Source: Lachnospiraceae bacterium
GTDB lineage: Bacteria > Bacillota > Clostridia > Lachnospirales > Lachnospiraceae
Assembly (NCBI GenBank): GCA_902363445.1
Contig: CABJAB010000007.1
Location: 81,938 to 145,937 of the forward strand
Length of the DNA: 64,000 bases
Direction: 5' to 3'
Shown: one piece after another, positions 50,762 to 59,972 of the stretch
How the letters are laid out: the number at the start of each line of letters is the position of its first letter
Numbering within the stretch: the first letter of the stretch is position 1
Position numbers and translations under genes: made by a program
The notes under the pieces: generated by a model
Told to the model about the DNA's origin: nothing
The model's database searches: none
What the model saw: only the letters and a program-made list of their open reading frames with translations

Positions 50762-52126
50762 GTGGCAGAATATAGACGTTTTATCTCATATATATATGCC
50801 TATGAAGGCGATATGAAGACAAAAAATGTGGGCTTTGCCAAAATTGAGGCAAGGGGCGGACAATGCAGGATCAGCGTCAGTATTAAAGGAGCTTATGAAT
50901 GCAGCGGCCGGGAATTGAATCTGTATGGTTATGGGAATCTGTCCGATAGCTTATTGCTGGTGCCTTTGGGACGGATCCCGGTGAGAAACGGAGTCGGAGA
51001 AGCCGTATTCGGAAAGCAGGAAGACGACCTGAGCGGAAGCGGTTTCGGACTTGACTTTGTCAGAGGCCTGTACCTGCGGAGCCAGGCCAGCGCGAGGAAA
51101 TCCTATCTGACCACTTGGGATGACGCCATTATACATATATCCAGCCTGCGGGAAGCACCTGTGGCGGGAGAAAATTGGAGAGGCGGACAAGGACTGCTGC
51201 TGAAAGCCGCGGAAGCCGCGGGAAGGCAGCCGGACGATCAGGAGGATGACCATAGGCCGGAAGAGGAAGAGGCAGACTTTCTTTCTGGTATGGATCCGGA
51301 ATCTCCGGAAGAAAAAGAGCTGGGAGAAACGGAACTTTTGACAGCAGGGCCTGAGAGCGAAGGACCAGAGGAGGCAGGAGCGGAAGAAACGGAATCGGAA
51401 GATCTGAGGCCAGAAGAACCGAGATTGGAAGAGCCGGGACCGGAAGAGCCGGAGCTGGGAGAAACGGAACTGGAGGAAGCGAGGCTGGAAACAGCAGATT
51501 CCGCGGAACCAGAGCCGGAAGATGAGGTAGAAATGACCGCAGTTGCGGAAGCCGAGACGGAAGCGGCCGTTTCCGCGGAAGTATCCGAGCTTTTGGAGAC
51601 GTATGCCGATGACTCGCCTGCACTGGAACGAGAGGACGAAAAAAAGCCGTTCATACAGACAGAAAACGAGCAGAAGGCTTCGGACCAGGATGAGGAGCAG
51701 AGCGATACGTTCAGCGGACGGATGCCAGATGATTTTTATTACAGGGAAGGCTTTATGGAGCTGCCTCTGTGGGACTGCCTGAAAAAGGTGCTTCCGAGAA
51801 AACGGATCCTGGCAGAAGAGGGCTGGGAAGTGCTTCAGATCCATCTTCAGGATATCGGGAGACTGCCTAAAGAAAACTGGCCTTACGGCAACAATAGTTT
51901 TGTCCTTCACGGATATTATCAATACCGATATCTGATTCTGGCCAGAAGAAAACGGGTGAGACGGGAAAAATTCCAGACAGAATATCAGTACATTTTGGGC
52001 GTACCCGGGATTTTCAAGCCCCAGGAAAAGTTCATGGCATCCATGTTTGGGCTTCCGGATTTTAAAAAGGCCACAGGCCGCCGGGAAGAAAACTTCGGCT
52101 TCTGGTGCGGTTCCATACAGTTATAA
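50762..52126 (+). CDS. Lachnospiraceae-type protein with N-terminal beta domain, acidic linker and C-terminal domain (DUF6128-like)
   Basis: This 454-residue protein begins at GTG with AGGAAGGAG upstream. Residues 1-125 (YRRFISYIYAYEGDMKTKNVGFAKIEA onward) form a beta-rich domain. Residues about 140-310 are a Glu/Pro-rich low-complexity linker with repeated EEPxLEEPGPEEPE-type units. Residues about 320-454 (from DDFYYREGFMELPLWDCLKKVLP to GFWCGSIQL) are ordered and rich in aromatic residues. The C-terminal block resembles DUF6128 proteins of Lachnospiraceae, a name given from memory. No signal peptide or membrane segment is seen. The domain plan parallels the HTH/acidic-linker protein at 15965. 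Role unknown. Confidence 0.82.
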   Translation: MAEYRRFISYIYAYEGDMKTKNVGFAKIEARGGQCRISVSIKGAYECSGRELNLYGYGNLSDSLLLVPLGRIPVRNGVGEAVFGKQEDDLSGSGFGLDFVRGLYLRSQASARKSYLTTWDDAIIHISSLREAPVAGENWRGGQGLLLKAAEAAGRQPDDQEDDHRPEEEEADFLSGMDPESPEEKELGETELLTAGPESEGPEEAGAEETESEDLRPEEPRLEEPGPEEPELGETELEEARLETADSAEPEPEDEVEMTAVAEAETEAAVSAEVSELLETYADDSPALEREDEKKPFIQTENEQKASDQDEEQSDTFSGRMPDDFYYREGFMELPLWDCLKKVLPRKRILAEEGWEVLQIHLQDIGRLPKENWPYGNNSFVLHGYYQYRYLILARRKRVRREKFQTEYQYILGVPGIFKPQEKFMASMFGLPDFKKATGRREENFGFWCGSIQL

Positions 52127-52237
52127 TATCGGCCGGTTTATATTTAGTTAAATATCTGGTTTATATTCCAGAAATTGGGCAATAATCCAGACAAAACTAA
52201 AAGTCCCTTCTGAGGGGATAAAAGAAACGGTGATATT

Positions 52238-52837
52238 ATGAACAGACAAATTTATTACCATAAAGCCGGGAAGTGGTTTTCTCCGGACTTATTTGGAGGC
52301 CAGTTACAAAAATTAGTGTTAGAAGTAAAGAAAAATACGAGAAAAGAAAATATTTTGTTTCTTTGCATAGGGAGCGACCGCTCCACAGGAGACAGCCTTG
52401 GGCCTTTGGTAGGCTACAAGCTGAAAAAGACGAAGGGAGAAGAATACCGGGTATTTGGAACGTTGACACAGCCCATCCACGCGATCAATTTGAGTGAGAC
52501 CATGGAGATGATACGGCAGTATTATCAGGATTCCATCATTGTGGCGGTGGATGCCTCGGTAGGAAAATATGAACATGTGGGATATATTACGCTGGGGCGC
52601 GGCGCCATTCGGCCGGGGCTGGGGGTGAGTAAGAACCTGATGTCCGTTGGTGATATTTTCATCACGGGGATCGTGGGATATGGCGGAAACTTTGAACCGC
52701 TTCTGCAAAACACCCGCCTTTCTATAGTGATGGAGCTGGCAGACTGCATTTGTGCAGGAATCGGATGCGCCGGGCCCACGGATACAGAAAGGGACATGGA
52801 ATATGGAAATACCCAGAAATATCAGGCAAATTGGTGA
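52238..52837 (+). CDS. yyaC: Spore protease YyaC-family protein (DUF1256)
   Basis: This 199-residue protein of the YyaC family is related in fold to GPR-type and hydrogenase-maturation proteases. It has LFLCIGSDRSTGDSLGPLVGYKL, the conserved Asp of IIVAVDASVGK and GDIFITGIVGYGGN. In Bacillus the gene is expressed in sporulation. The start ATG has only a weak GGTGAT-type site. Upstream, tandem inverted repeats lie at 52140-52155 and 52156-52171. Its last 35 bases overlap the next gene in another frame, so the pair is translationally linked. Confidence 0.88.
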   Translation: MNRQIYYHKAGKWFSPDLFGGQLQKLVLEVKKNTRKENILFLCIGSDRSTGDSLGPLVGYKLKKTKGEEYRVFGTLTQPIHAINLSETMEMIRQYYQDSIIVAVDASVGKYEHVGYITLGRGAIRPGLGVSKNLMSVGDIFITGIVGYGGNFEPLLQNTRLSIVMELADCICAGIGCAGPTDTERDMEYGNTQKYQANW

Positions 52838-54089
52838 TATAGAGCATGACCTCCACCTATATATGGAAGATTATGTGGCGACCTTTATTGAAAAGATGAA
52901 AAAGCGGAACGACACCTGCATCGGCGTCTTTTTGGGACAGCAGGCAAAGGAGCAGGACATCCCCTGCCTGTTTGTCCGGGGAGCCGTGCTGGTGAAGGAT
53001 TATGAAATAGAGGATGACCGGATCGTCATGACGGCTTCGGCATGGAACGGAGTGTATGAGCAGGCAGAGACCTGCTTTAAAGACGTGGAAATCTGCGGCT
53101 GGTTTTTATGCAGCGGGGACAGCGGCCTGACAGATCTTTATAATCTGCAGAAAAGCCACAATGAAAACTTTAAAAGTCAAAATCAGGTACTTTTCCTGTA
53201 TGACGGAAGCCGGGAGGAAGAATCAGTCTACCGGTTTGATTTTCACGGAGCGCACCGCCTGAAAGGCTACTACATATATTACGAGCGCAACGAACAGATG
53301 CAGGAATATATGATTTCACTGGAACCGTCCAGAAAGACGGAATTCGCGCTGACACCGGCGTCCAGAGGAGTCTCTGACCAGGCGGCTAGACAGTTCCGCA
53401 CGATCATGGAAACCAAGCAGGGAAAAGAGGGACAAGCAGTTAAAATGACCGCTGACTCCCAGGAGAAAGAAAATGCCGGTCAGAATAAGAATAAGAAACA
53501 GGCGCCGGGGACGGGAGTTTCCCGGTTTTTAAGGACGGTCAGTGTGGCGGCCCTTTTGTGCGGCGCCGGATTTGGCATGGCCGCCTGGTATAAGTATGAT
53601 AAAATGCAGGGCGTGAAAGATGTCCTGGCTGTGTTTGCCGGAAAAGACAGCATTGTGGAGGAGACGACTTCGGCTGCCGGGTCCACGGAGGGAAAAGAAG
53701 AGAGCGGACAGGCAGTGGTGAGCGAAGTGCCGGGCAACGTATACCCTTCTGAAGCGACATCCGGCAGTGAGACTGTGACGGGATCTTCCACGGCCGGGGC
53801 AGATGGACAGACCTCCCAGACTCCTGCTGAGTCCGGAAGCGCGGAGACGACCGCGGAAGAAACGACGGCCGCGAAGACGACGGCTGCCGAGTCGGAAGGA
53901 CAAGCGGCGGAGGCGCCTGTTTACCGGGAATATGTGGTGCAGAGCGGAGATACTCTGAATAAAATCTGCGTGGAAATCTACGGAGATACCAGCGCGTCTC
54001 TCGTATCAGAGATTTGCTCACTCAACGGTATGGACAATGCGGACTTTATTTTCGAAGGACAAACACTCAAGCTTCCCGAAAAAGAATAG
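52803..54089 (+). CDS. Membrane-anchored LysM protein with an MPN/JAB-like N-terminal region
   Basis: This 428-residue protein starts at ATG 52803, inside the end of yyaC, with AAAGGGAC upstream. Residues 1-165 resemble the MPN/JAB fold: CIGVFLGQ, then RGAVLV and a GWFLCSGDSGLTDLYNLQKSH block that can be laid on the JAMM GWYHSHPG...SxxD segment. The metal-binding His pair is absent, so any such domain would be inactive (inference). A membrane helix lies at about 240-262, then a Ser/Thr/Glu linker, and finally a LysM peptidoglycan-binding domain (EYVVQSGDTLNKICVEIYGD to LPEKE). This suggests a cytoplasmic MPN-like head with an extracytoplasmic LysM. Spore or division envelope roles are possible, given yyaC. 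Confidence 0.85.
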   Translation: MEIPRNIRQIGDIEHDLHLYMEDYVATFIEKMKKRNDTCIGVFLGQQAKEQDIPCLFVRGAVLVKDYEIEDDRIVMTASAWNGVYEQAETCFKDVEICGWFLCSGDSGLTDLYNLQKSHNENFKSQNQVLFLYDGSREEESVYRFDFHGAHRLKGYYIYYERNEQMQEYMISLEPSRKTEFALTPASRGVSDQAARQFRTIMETKQGKEGQAVKMTADSQEKENAGQNKNKKQAPGTGVSRFLRTVSVAALLCGAGFGMAAWYKYDKMQGVKDVLAVFAGKDSIVEETTSAAGSTEGKEESGQAVVSEVPGNVYPSEATSGSETVTGSSTAGADGQTSQTPAESGSAETTAEETTAAKTTAAESEGQAAEAPVYREYVVQSGDTLNKICVEIYGDTSASLVSEICSLNGMDNADFIFEGQTLKLPEKE

Positions 54090-54192
54090 AGGGATATAAA
54101 ATGAAAAATACCAGGAATCTGATTTTAAGTAGTGCTATTATGGCTTGTTTATTGTATAATTAGAATCTAGAAAACAGGTAAGGAAGCTTGAA

Positions 54193-55419
54193 ATGGAAAA
54201 CAAAAGAGACAGAGAAAACAGAAAACGGCAGCTGCGCGAGGGTATCATTGACAGCGAGAACCTGGAACTGGACGAGGATCTCCAGGAAGATATAAAAAAA
54301 CATAGGCAATTCCGGGTAGTGATCACGGTTTTATTGATCGTCGTGATCGCAGCCGGACTTTTTGGGTATCACTATTACCAGACGCATCACCAATACCAGA
54401 AATTCAGCGCCAAGTGGGAAAAGGAGCTGAGTGAAGGAAGCTTTTCCGGTTATGAGGCATATGGGGAAAATGTGGTGAAATATACCCGCGATGGAGCCTC
54501 TTATATCGACCGGCGGGGAGAAGAGCTGTGGAACCAGGCGTTTGAAATGAAATCTCCGTTTGCCCGCACCAGCGGGGACTATGTGGCGATCGCGGACAAG
54601 AATGGATATTCCATATACATCTGTGATAAAAGCGGGTGCCAGGGAGTGGTGACGACTACGCTGCCCATTTCCAAAGTGGCGGTTTCTTCCACCGGCGTGA
54701 CTGTGGCGATTCTGGAAGACAGCAAAAGCAACTTTATCGCGTTTTATGATAAGTCTGGCACGAAGCTGAAAATAGAAGTGCAGACGACGCTGGCAGGAAA
54801 TGGATATCCCATCGATCTGAGTATTTCTCCTAACGGGATGCTTTTGATGGTTTCTTATGTTTATCTGGATCAGGGAATCATGCAGAATCAGGTGGTATTT
54901 TATAATTTCGACGAGGAAGGTCAGAATGTAAAAGACCGTTTGGTGGGAGGCTTTAAGGAATATGGCGCGAATATGGTAGCGAAAGTGCAGTTTCTGGACG
55001 ACCGGTATGCCTGTGCGTTTGCCCAGGACCGTCTGTGCTTCTACTCCCTTGAAAACACGGTAAAGCCGGAGCTTTTGCAGCAGGTTGATGTGGAAGGCGA
55101 GATTTCCAGTATCTTTTATTCGGACAAGTATGCAGGAATGATCGTAAAAAATGAAAATGGGGATAAAGAGCTGACGGTCTATGGAAGTTCGGGCAAGCTG
55201 GCATTCCGGAAGGCCTTTGACATGGAATATGACACCGCGGAAATTTCCGGAAACCATGTGCTCTTATACCGGGAAGCGGAGTGCTCGATCTATAATATGT
55301 CGGGAATCCTGAAATATCACGGGACTTTGGACGGCAGTATCGAGAAGCTCATTTGTCTCGGAGATAATAAATATATCCAGATTGGCCCCCGGTTCATGAA
55401 AGAGCTGGAGCTGCAATAA
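54193..55419 (+). CDS. DUF5711-family membrane-anchored beta-propeller-like protein
   Basis: This 408-residue protein has a charged cytoplasmic N-terminus (1-42), one membrane helix (about 45-64, VVITVLLIVVIAAGLFGYHYY) and an external domain. That domain is built of repeated beta-strand blades, e.g. DYVAIADKNGYSIYICDKSG, VTVAILEDSKSNFIAFYDKSG, MLLMVSYVYLDQGIMQNQVVFYNF and YACAFAQDRLCFYSLEN, consistent with a WD40/PQQ-like propeller. I recognise the group as DUF5711, found in Lachnospiraceae. No catalytic motif is seen; a scaffold or sensing function is possible. GGAAGC precedes the ATG. The nucleotidyltransferase gene follows after 34 bases and may be co-transcribed. Confidence 0.8.
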   Translation: MENKRDRENRKRQLREGIIDSENLELDEDLQEDIKKHRQFRVVITVLLIVVIAAGLFGYHYYQTHHQYQKFSAKWEKELSEGSFSGYEAYGENVVKYTRDGASYIDRRGEELWNQAFEMKSPFARTSGDYVAIADKNGYSIYICDKSGCQGVVTTTLPISKVAVSSTGVTVAILEDSKSNFIAFYDKSGTKLKIEVQTTLAGNGYPIDLSISPNGMLLMVSYVYLDQGIMQNQVVFYNFDEEGQNVKDRLVGGFKEYGANMVAKVQFLDDRYACAFAQDRLCFYSLENTVKPELLQQVDVEGEISSIFYSDKYAGMIVKNENGDKELTVYGSSGKLAFRKAFDMEYDTAEISGNHVLLYREAECSIYNMSGILKYHGTLDGSIEKLICLGDNKYIQIGPRFMKELELQ

Positions 55420-55453
55420 AAACGGCAAACAGCCGATGCGAAAGAGGGAAAAT

Positions 55454-56377
55454 ATGACAATGAAGAAACCAGCACTTGTGATCATGGCCGCGGGTATGGG
55501 CAGCCGTTACGGCGGGCTGAAGCAGATCGACCCGGTGGATGAGTATGGAAATATCATCATGGATTTTTCTATATATGATGCGAAGCAGGCCGGATTTGAA
55601 AAAGTGGTATTTATCATAAAAAAGGAAAACGAGCCGGATTTCCGGGCGGCGGTGGGAAACCGGATCGGAAGACAGATGGAAACCGCTTATGTCTATCAGG
55701 ATTTATACGATATTCCCGTGGGATTTGAAGTGCCGGCCGGCCGTGTGAAGCCCTGGGGGACCGGCCACGCAATCTTGAGCTGCAGAAATGAAGTGGACGG
55801 CCCTTTTGCAGTGATCAATGCAGATGATTACTATGGGAGAGAAGCGTTCCAGGTGATCTACGATTATCTGGTGACTTATGAGGACGATTCCAAATACCGC
55901 TTTGCCATGGTGGGATATCAGGTGGAAAATACGCTTACGGATCATGGCAGCGTGGCGAGAGGCGTCTGTGAGACGGACAGGGACGGCATGCTCACGGCCA
56001 TAACGGAGAGGACGCGCATCGAACGTAGAGGCACTGATATTGTTTTTGCGGAGGATAATGGAGAAACCGTGAAGATTCCGGAAGGGACTTTGGTATCCAT
56101 GAATTTGTGGGGGTTCAGCAAAGGTATTTTAAAAGAGCTGGAACTTCGTTTTCCTGCGTTCCTGAACCGGACGTTACGGGAGAACCCCATGAAGGGCGAG
56201 TTCTTCATTCCCACAGTGGTGGGCGGCCTGATCGAGGAGAGAAGGGCTTCGGTCCAGGTACTTCATTCCCATGACAAGTGGTTTGGAGTTACCTATAAAG
56301 AAGACAAGGAAACGGTGGTAAGAGCGGTCCGGGAGTTGAAGGAAAAGGGCCTTTATCCGGAACGGCTTTGGAGCTGA
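55454..56377 (+). CDS. Sugar-phosphate nucleotidyltransferase-like protein (NTP_transferase)
   Basis: This 307-residue enzyme of the GT-A-like nucleotidyltransferase fold has the nucleotide-binding start VIMAAGMGSRYGGLKQIDPVDEYG, Lys in the lysine-binding region and the metal-binding Asp in FAVINADDYYG. It resembles NDP-sugar pyrophosphorylases but has a distinct C-terminal third (LRENPMKGEFFIPTVVGGLIE, then DKWFGVTYKED). The exact sugar and nucleotide are unknown. ATG 55454 has AGAGGG upstream; ATG 55436 and ATG 55460 are alternatives. It may provide activated sugar for cell-surface glycans. Confidence 0.87.
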   Translation: MTMKKPALVIMAAGMGSRYGGLKQIDPVDEYGNIIMDFSIYDAKQAGFEKVVFIIKKENEPDFRAAVGNRIGRQMETAYVYQDLYDIPVGFEVPAGRVKPWGTGHAILSCRNEVDGPFAVINADDYYGREAFQVIYDYLVTYEDDSKYRFAMVGYQVENTLTDHGSVARGVCETDRDGMLTAITERTRIERRGTDIVFAEDNGETVKIPEGTLVSMNLWGFSKGILKELELRFPAFLNRTLRENPMKGEFFIPTVVGGLIEERRASVQVLHSHDKWFGVTYKEDKETVVRAVRELKEKGLYPERLWS

Positions 56378-56522
56378 AAGCCGCGTAAACAGGCTGTTTT
56401 ATGAAAAATTAAGAATGTTTATATTAGTTTATGAGCGCCGGGCGGCAGAATGTGTTATGATGTACCATAGGCGGAGAGGGTATGCCTGACTGCCATTCAG
56501 ATAAAAGGGAGATGCAGGATAC

Positions 56523-58022
56523 GTGAAGCTGAGAACAAAATTGATGATCACCTTTTTTACTATCGTTCTCGTACCCATTGCGATGGTATATATTTGTATT
56601 TTTGCGCTGGGGAGCTTTCAGGCGCGCACCTTGAAATCGGATTACGATATCACCGGAGTCGGAGACATGTATTCCGGAGCTTCTGTTCAGGTGTTCAATT
56701 CTCTGACCATGAATGTACAGCATGATATCTATGAGATCGCCAACAAAGATCCGGACCGGTTTGAAGATGCCGACTATCAGCAGGAGCTGAACCAGAGGCT
56801 TGCCGGCAAATATTCCTTTCTGGTCATCCGAAAGGGTGAGGAGATCATTTTCAGCGGGAACGCGGACGGAGACGAAGCAGAACTAAAAACAGAACTGCCC
56901 GATTACAGGAGCAGCGATGAAAGGAACGACAACAAGTCTGGAAGCGTGTTCAGCAGTGACAGCAAAAGGCTGATCAAGCAGCAGGACCTGACCTTTTCGG
57001 ACGGGACCCGCGGAAGCGTGTTCATCGTGACCTCCGTTGGAGAACTGATTCCTCAGATCAAGAACATGTTCCGGGATATGACGCTGGCGGTGCTCATTCT
57101 GCTGATCATGATTTCAGCGCTTCTTACCATGTGGGTCTACCGGGCGATTCTCCGGCCTCTCGGGGAGCTTAAGAAAGCCACGAAGGAGATCAAGGAAGGC
57201 AATCTGGATTACGAGCTGAAGATCAAGGAGAAGGATGAGATTGGACAGCTCTGCCTGGACTTTGAGGAAATGCGCCAGAGACTCAAAGACAATGCGGAGG
57301 AGAAGCTGGAGTACGATAAGGAAAATAAAGAGCTTATCAGCAATATTTCCCATGACCTTAAGACTCCTATCACAGCGATCAAGGGATATGTGGAGGGCAT
57401 TATGGACGGGGTGGCATCCTCTCCGGAGAAGCTGGATAAATATATCCGCACCATATATAACAAGGCCAACGATATGGATAAGCTGATCGATGAACTCACG
57501 TTTTATTCCAAGATCGACACCAATAAGATCCCGTACACCTTTTCCAAGATCGATGTAAACGCCTATTTTGAGGACTGTGTAGAAGAGATAGGGCTGGAGC
57601 TGGAGTCCAGGAACATCGACCTGGGGTTCTTTGACTATACGGAAGGGCCGGTGATGATCATTGCCGACGCGGAGCAGCTGAAGCGCGTCATCAACAATAT
57701 TGTCAGCAATTCCGTAAAATATCTGGATAAAAAGAAAGGCATCATCAATATCCGTCTCAAGGATGACGGGGATTTTATACAAATAGAGATTGAGGATAAC
57801 GGCAAGGGCATCGCAGCCAGGGACCTGCCCAATATTTTTGACCGGTTTTACCGGACGGATTCTTCCAGGAACTCTTCCAAGGGAGGAAGCGGCATCGGCC
57901 TGTCCATCGTGAGGAAGATCATAGAGGATCACGGCGGACGCATTTGGGCCACCAGCAAGGAGTCCATAGGAACTGTGATGCACATTGTGCTGAGAAAATA
58001 CCAGGAGGTAGTGCATGAGTAG
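56523..58022 (+). CDS. Sensor histidine kinase (HAMP/HisKA)
   Basis: This 499-residue kinase starts at GTG with AGGGAGATGCAGG upstream. It has two membrane helices (about 8-30 and 183-203) flanking a 150-residue external sensor, then a HAMP domain (about 205-257; LRPLGELKKATKEIKEGNLDYELKIKEKDEIGQL). HisKA follows with His277 (NISHDLKTPITAIKGYVEGI), and HATPase_c with N-box NNIVSNSVKY, DNGKGIAARDLPNIFDRFYR and GGSGIGLSIVRKI. Its stop codon overlaps the next gene, the cognate response regulator, by eight bases. The kinase-first order is the reverse of the pair at 28620. Confidence 0.95.
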   Translation: MKLRTKLMITFFTIVLVPIAMVYICIFALGSFQARTLKSDYDITGVGDMYSGASVQVFNSLTMNVQHDIYEIANKDPDRFEDADYQQELNQRLAGKYSFLVIRKGEEIIFSGNADGDEAELKTELPDYRSSDERNDNKSGSVFSSDSKRLIKQQDLTFSDGTRGSVFIVTSVGELIPQIKNMFRDMTLAVLILLIMISALLTMWVYRAILRPLGELKKATKEIKEGNLDYELKIKEKDEIGQLCLDFEEMRQRLKDNAEEKLEYDKENKELISNISHDLKTPITAIKGYVEGIMDGVASSPEKLDKYIRTIYNKANDMDKLIDELTFYSKIDTNKIPYTFSKIDVNAYFEDCVEEIGLELESRNIDLGFFDYTEGPVMIIADAEQLKRVINNIVSNSVKYLDKKKGIINIRLKDDGDFIQIEIEDNGKGIAARDLPNIFDRFYRTDSSRNSSKGGSGIGLSIVRKIIEDHGGRIWATSKESIGTVMHIVLRKYQEVVHE

Positions 58023-58704
58023 GATTTTGATCGTAGAAGATGAAGAGAGTATCGCGGAGCTGGAAAAAGATTATCTGGAGCTCAGCGGTTTTGACGTGGA
58101 CATAGAGACTGACGGCAGCCAGGGGCTTGACCGCGCCCTGAAGGAGGATTTTGATCTGCTGATCCTGGATCTGATGCTTCCCGGGACGGACGGATTCGAG
58201 ATCTGCAAACAGGTAAGGGCGGTAAAGAACACTCCCATACTCATGGTTTCTGCCAAAAAGGATGATATCGATAAGATCCGGGGGCTTGGCCTCGGTGCGG
58301 ACGACTATATCACGAAGCCCTTCAGTCCCAGTGAGATGGTGGCCAGGGTGAAGGCGCATCTGGCCAGATATGAAAGGCTCATCGGGAGCGGGATGCCTGA
58401 AAATGAAATCGTGGAAATCCGCGGCCTGAAGATAGACAAGACCGCGAGACGAGTATATATAAACGGAGAAGAAAAGAACTTCACCACGAAGGAATTTGAC
58501 CTGCTCACTTTCCTCGCGCAGAATCCGAACCATGTGTTCACCAAGGAGGAGCTGTTCCGGGAGATCTGGGATATGGAATCCGTGGGAGATATCGCGACCG
58601 TGACGGTGCATATCAAGAAGATCCGTGAGAAGATCGAGTTCAATACGGCCAAGCCTCAGTATATCGAGACCATATGGGGCGTGGGCTACCGGTTTAAAAT
58701 GTAA
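58015..58704 (+). CDS. OmpR-family response regulator
   Basis: This 229-residue regulator has a receiver with acidic pocket E8-D9-E10, phospho-acceptor D52 (LLILDLMLPG) and the conserved Lys in ITKPFSPSEM. The winged-helix output domain (about 130-229) includes FTTKEFDLLTFLAQNPNHVFTKEELFREIWDMESVGDIATVTVHIKKIREKIE and WGVGYRFKM. It overlaps the kinase gene by eight bases, so the pair is co-translated. It is the second OmpR-type candidate for the TTAAG boxes at 15872 and 41282. Confidence 0.95.
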   Translation: MSRILIVEDEESIAELEKDYLELSGFDVDIETDGSQGLDRALKEDFDLLILDLMLPGTDGFEICKQVRAVKNTPILMVSAKKDDIDKIRGLGLGADDYITKPFSPSEMVARVKAHLARYERLIGSGMPENEIVEIRGLKIDKTARRVYINGEEKNFTTKEFDLLTFLAQNPNHVFTKEELFREIWDMESVGDIATVTVHIKKIREKIEFNTAKPQYIETIWGVGYRFKM

Positions 58705-58788
58705 TACGGCGTATAAATCCTTTGCTTCTGCCTATACTAAGCCCAGTATAATAAATGCCCTCGGGCATCGAAAAGGGCGGAAATTTGG

Positions 58789-59856
58789 ATGGGACAGGAC
58801 GGCAAAGGGCGGAAATTAAGTGAAAAACAGAAAAAGGCCCTGTTAGTAACAGGAATCACTGCGGCAGTATATATTTCTTTCAAATATCTACTGCCTCTTG
58901 TGATTCCTTTTTTAACGGCGTACTGGGTCGCGCTTCTGGTGCGGCCGGGCTCCAGATGGCTCCATAAAAAACTGCGTTTGAAGGAAGGGATATGGGCGTC
59001 TCTCCTGGTGACCGTATTTTCAGCGCTGCTTCTGGCGGCCGTGTATTTTCTGGGGCGTCTTTTTCTGGAACAGCTTTTTATGGCGGTCAGAAGGCTTCCG
59101 GTCTATACCAGATACCTCTGCGGGTGGCTGGACGATCTGTGCTGCCGCTGCGACGATTCCCTGGGATTTGCGAAAGGGACCTCTCTGGAGTTTATATATA
59201 CTCAGTGTGAGAATATCATGAGCCGTATGGGTGATATGGCCGGCGTGTATGTGATGGATAATTCTATGACAGTTCTGAAATGGGTGATAGAAGGAGGCGC
59301 GTTCCTGGCGATTGTGTCCATTGGAAGTGTGCTCATGGTATCCTCTATGGACAGAATCCGCAGGTATCGGAACATTTCTGTCTTCCGGCAGGAAATCACG
59401 ACCGTTACCGGATGCCTCAGCCGGGTGGGCAAGGCGTTTTTCCGCACTCAGATCCTGATTATGGGCCTCACTTGTCTGGTATGCGGCACGGGGCTTTATC
59501 TGATGGGAAATAATTATGCGGTGCTGCTTGGAGTCCTGATCGGGCTTTTGGATGCGCTGCCGGTATTCGGTACCGGTACGGTCCTGATCCCGTGGGCGAT
59601 CTTTTCCGTCCTTCTTGGCAACTGGGCTTATGCCATCGGACTGACGGCAATCTACGCCATCTGTTATTTTCTGAGAGAAGTGATGGAGGCCAAGATGATG
59701 GGAGGCCATATGGGGATCCCTCCGCTGGAAATGCTCATGAGCATGTATATTGGTCTGATGCTGTTCGGAGTGGCCGGGTTCATATTGGGACCGTTTGGTT
59801 TCATGGTCATAAAAGAGCTTACGGAGATGTACGGAGGAAAGGGTATACGGGCATGA
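58789..59856 (+). CDS. AI-2E transporter-family protein, sporulation YtvI-like
   Basis: This 355-residue polytopic membrane protein has about eight helices. It belongs to the UPF0118/AI-2E transporter family by KYLLPLVIPFLTAYWVALLVRP, GLLDALPVFGTGTVLIPWAIFSVLLGN and GFILGPFGFMVIKEL. The length and the extended 60-residue soluble region between helices 3 and 4 match the YtvI group, whose Bacillus member is a sporulation integral membrane protein. Transport of AI-2 should not be assumed. The ATG follows GGGCGGAAATTTGG. A small ATGCCC/GGGCAT hairpin lies in the 84-base gap after the response-regulator gene. Confidence 0.85.
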   Translation: MGQDGKGRKLSEKQKKALLVTGITAAVYISFKYLLPLVIPFLTAYWVALLVRPGSRWLHKKLRLKEGIWASLLVTVFSALLLAAVYFLGRLFLEQLFMAVRRLPVYTRYLCGWLDDLCCRCDDSLGFAKGTSLEFIYTQCENIMSRMGDMAGVYVMDNSMTVLKWVIEGGAFLAIVSIGSVLMVSSMDRIRRYRNISVFRQEITTVTGCLSRVGKAFFRTQILIMGLTCLVCGTGLYLMGNNYAVLLGVLIGLLDALPVFGTGTVLIPWAIFSVLLGNWAYAIGLTAIYAICYFLREVMEAKMMGGHMGIPPLEMLMSMYIGLMLFGVAGFILGPFGFMVIKELTEMYGGKGIRA

Positions 59857-59972
59857 CAGGACCCTGAAAACAAACGGGCCTGTAATTCGTTTGACAGTCT
59901 GAAGGCGGCTAAGGTATAATAATTGTGAATCGTTTCCAATTTTGCGGCGCGAAGGTGCGGAAAGGAGACTAT

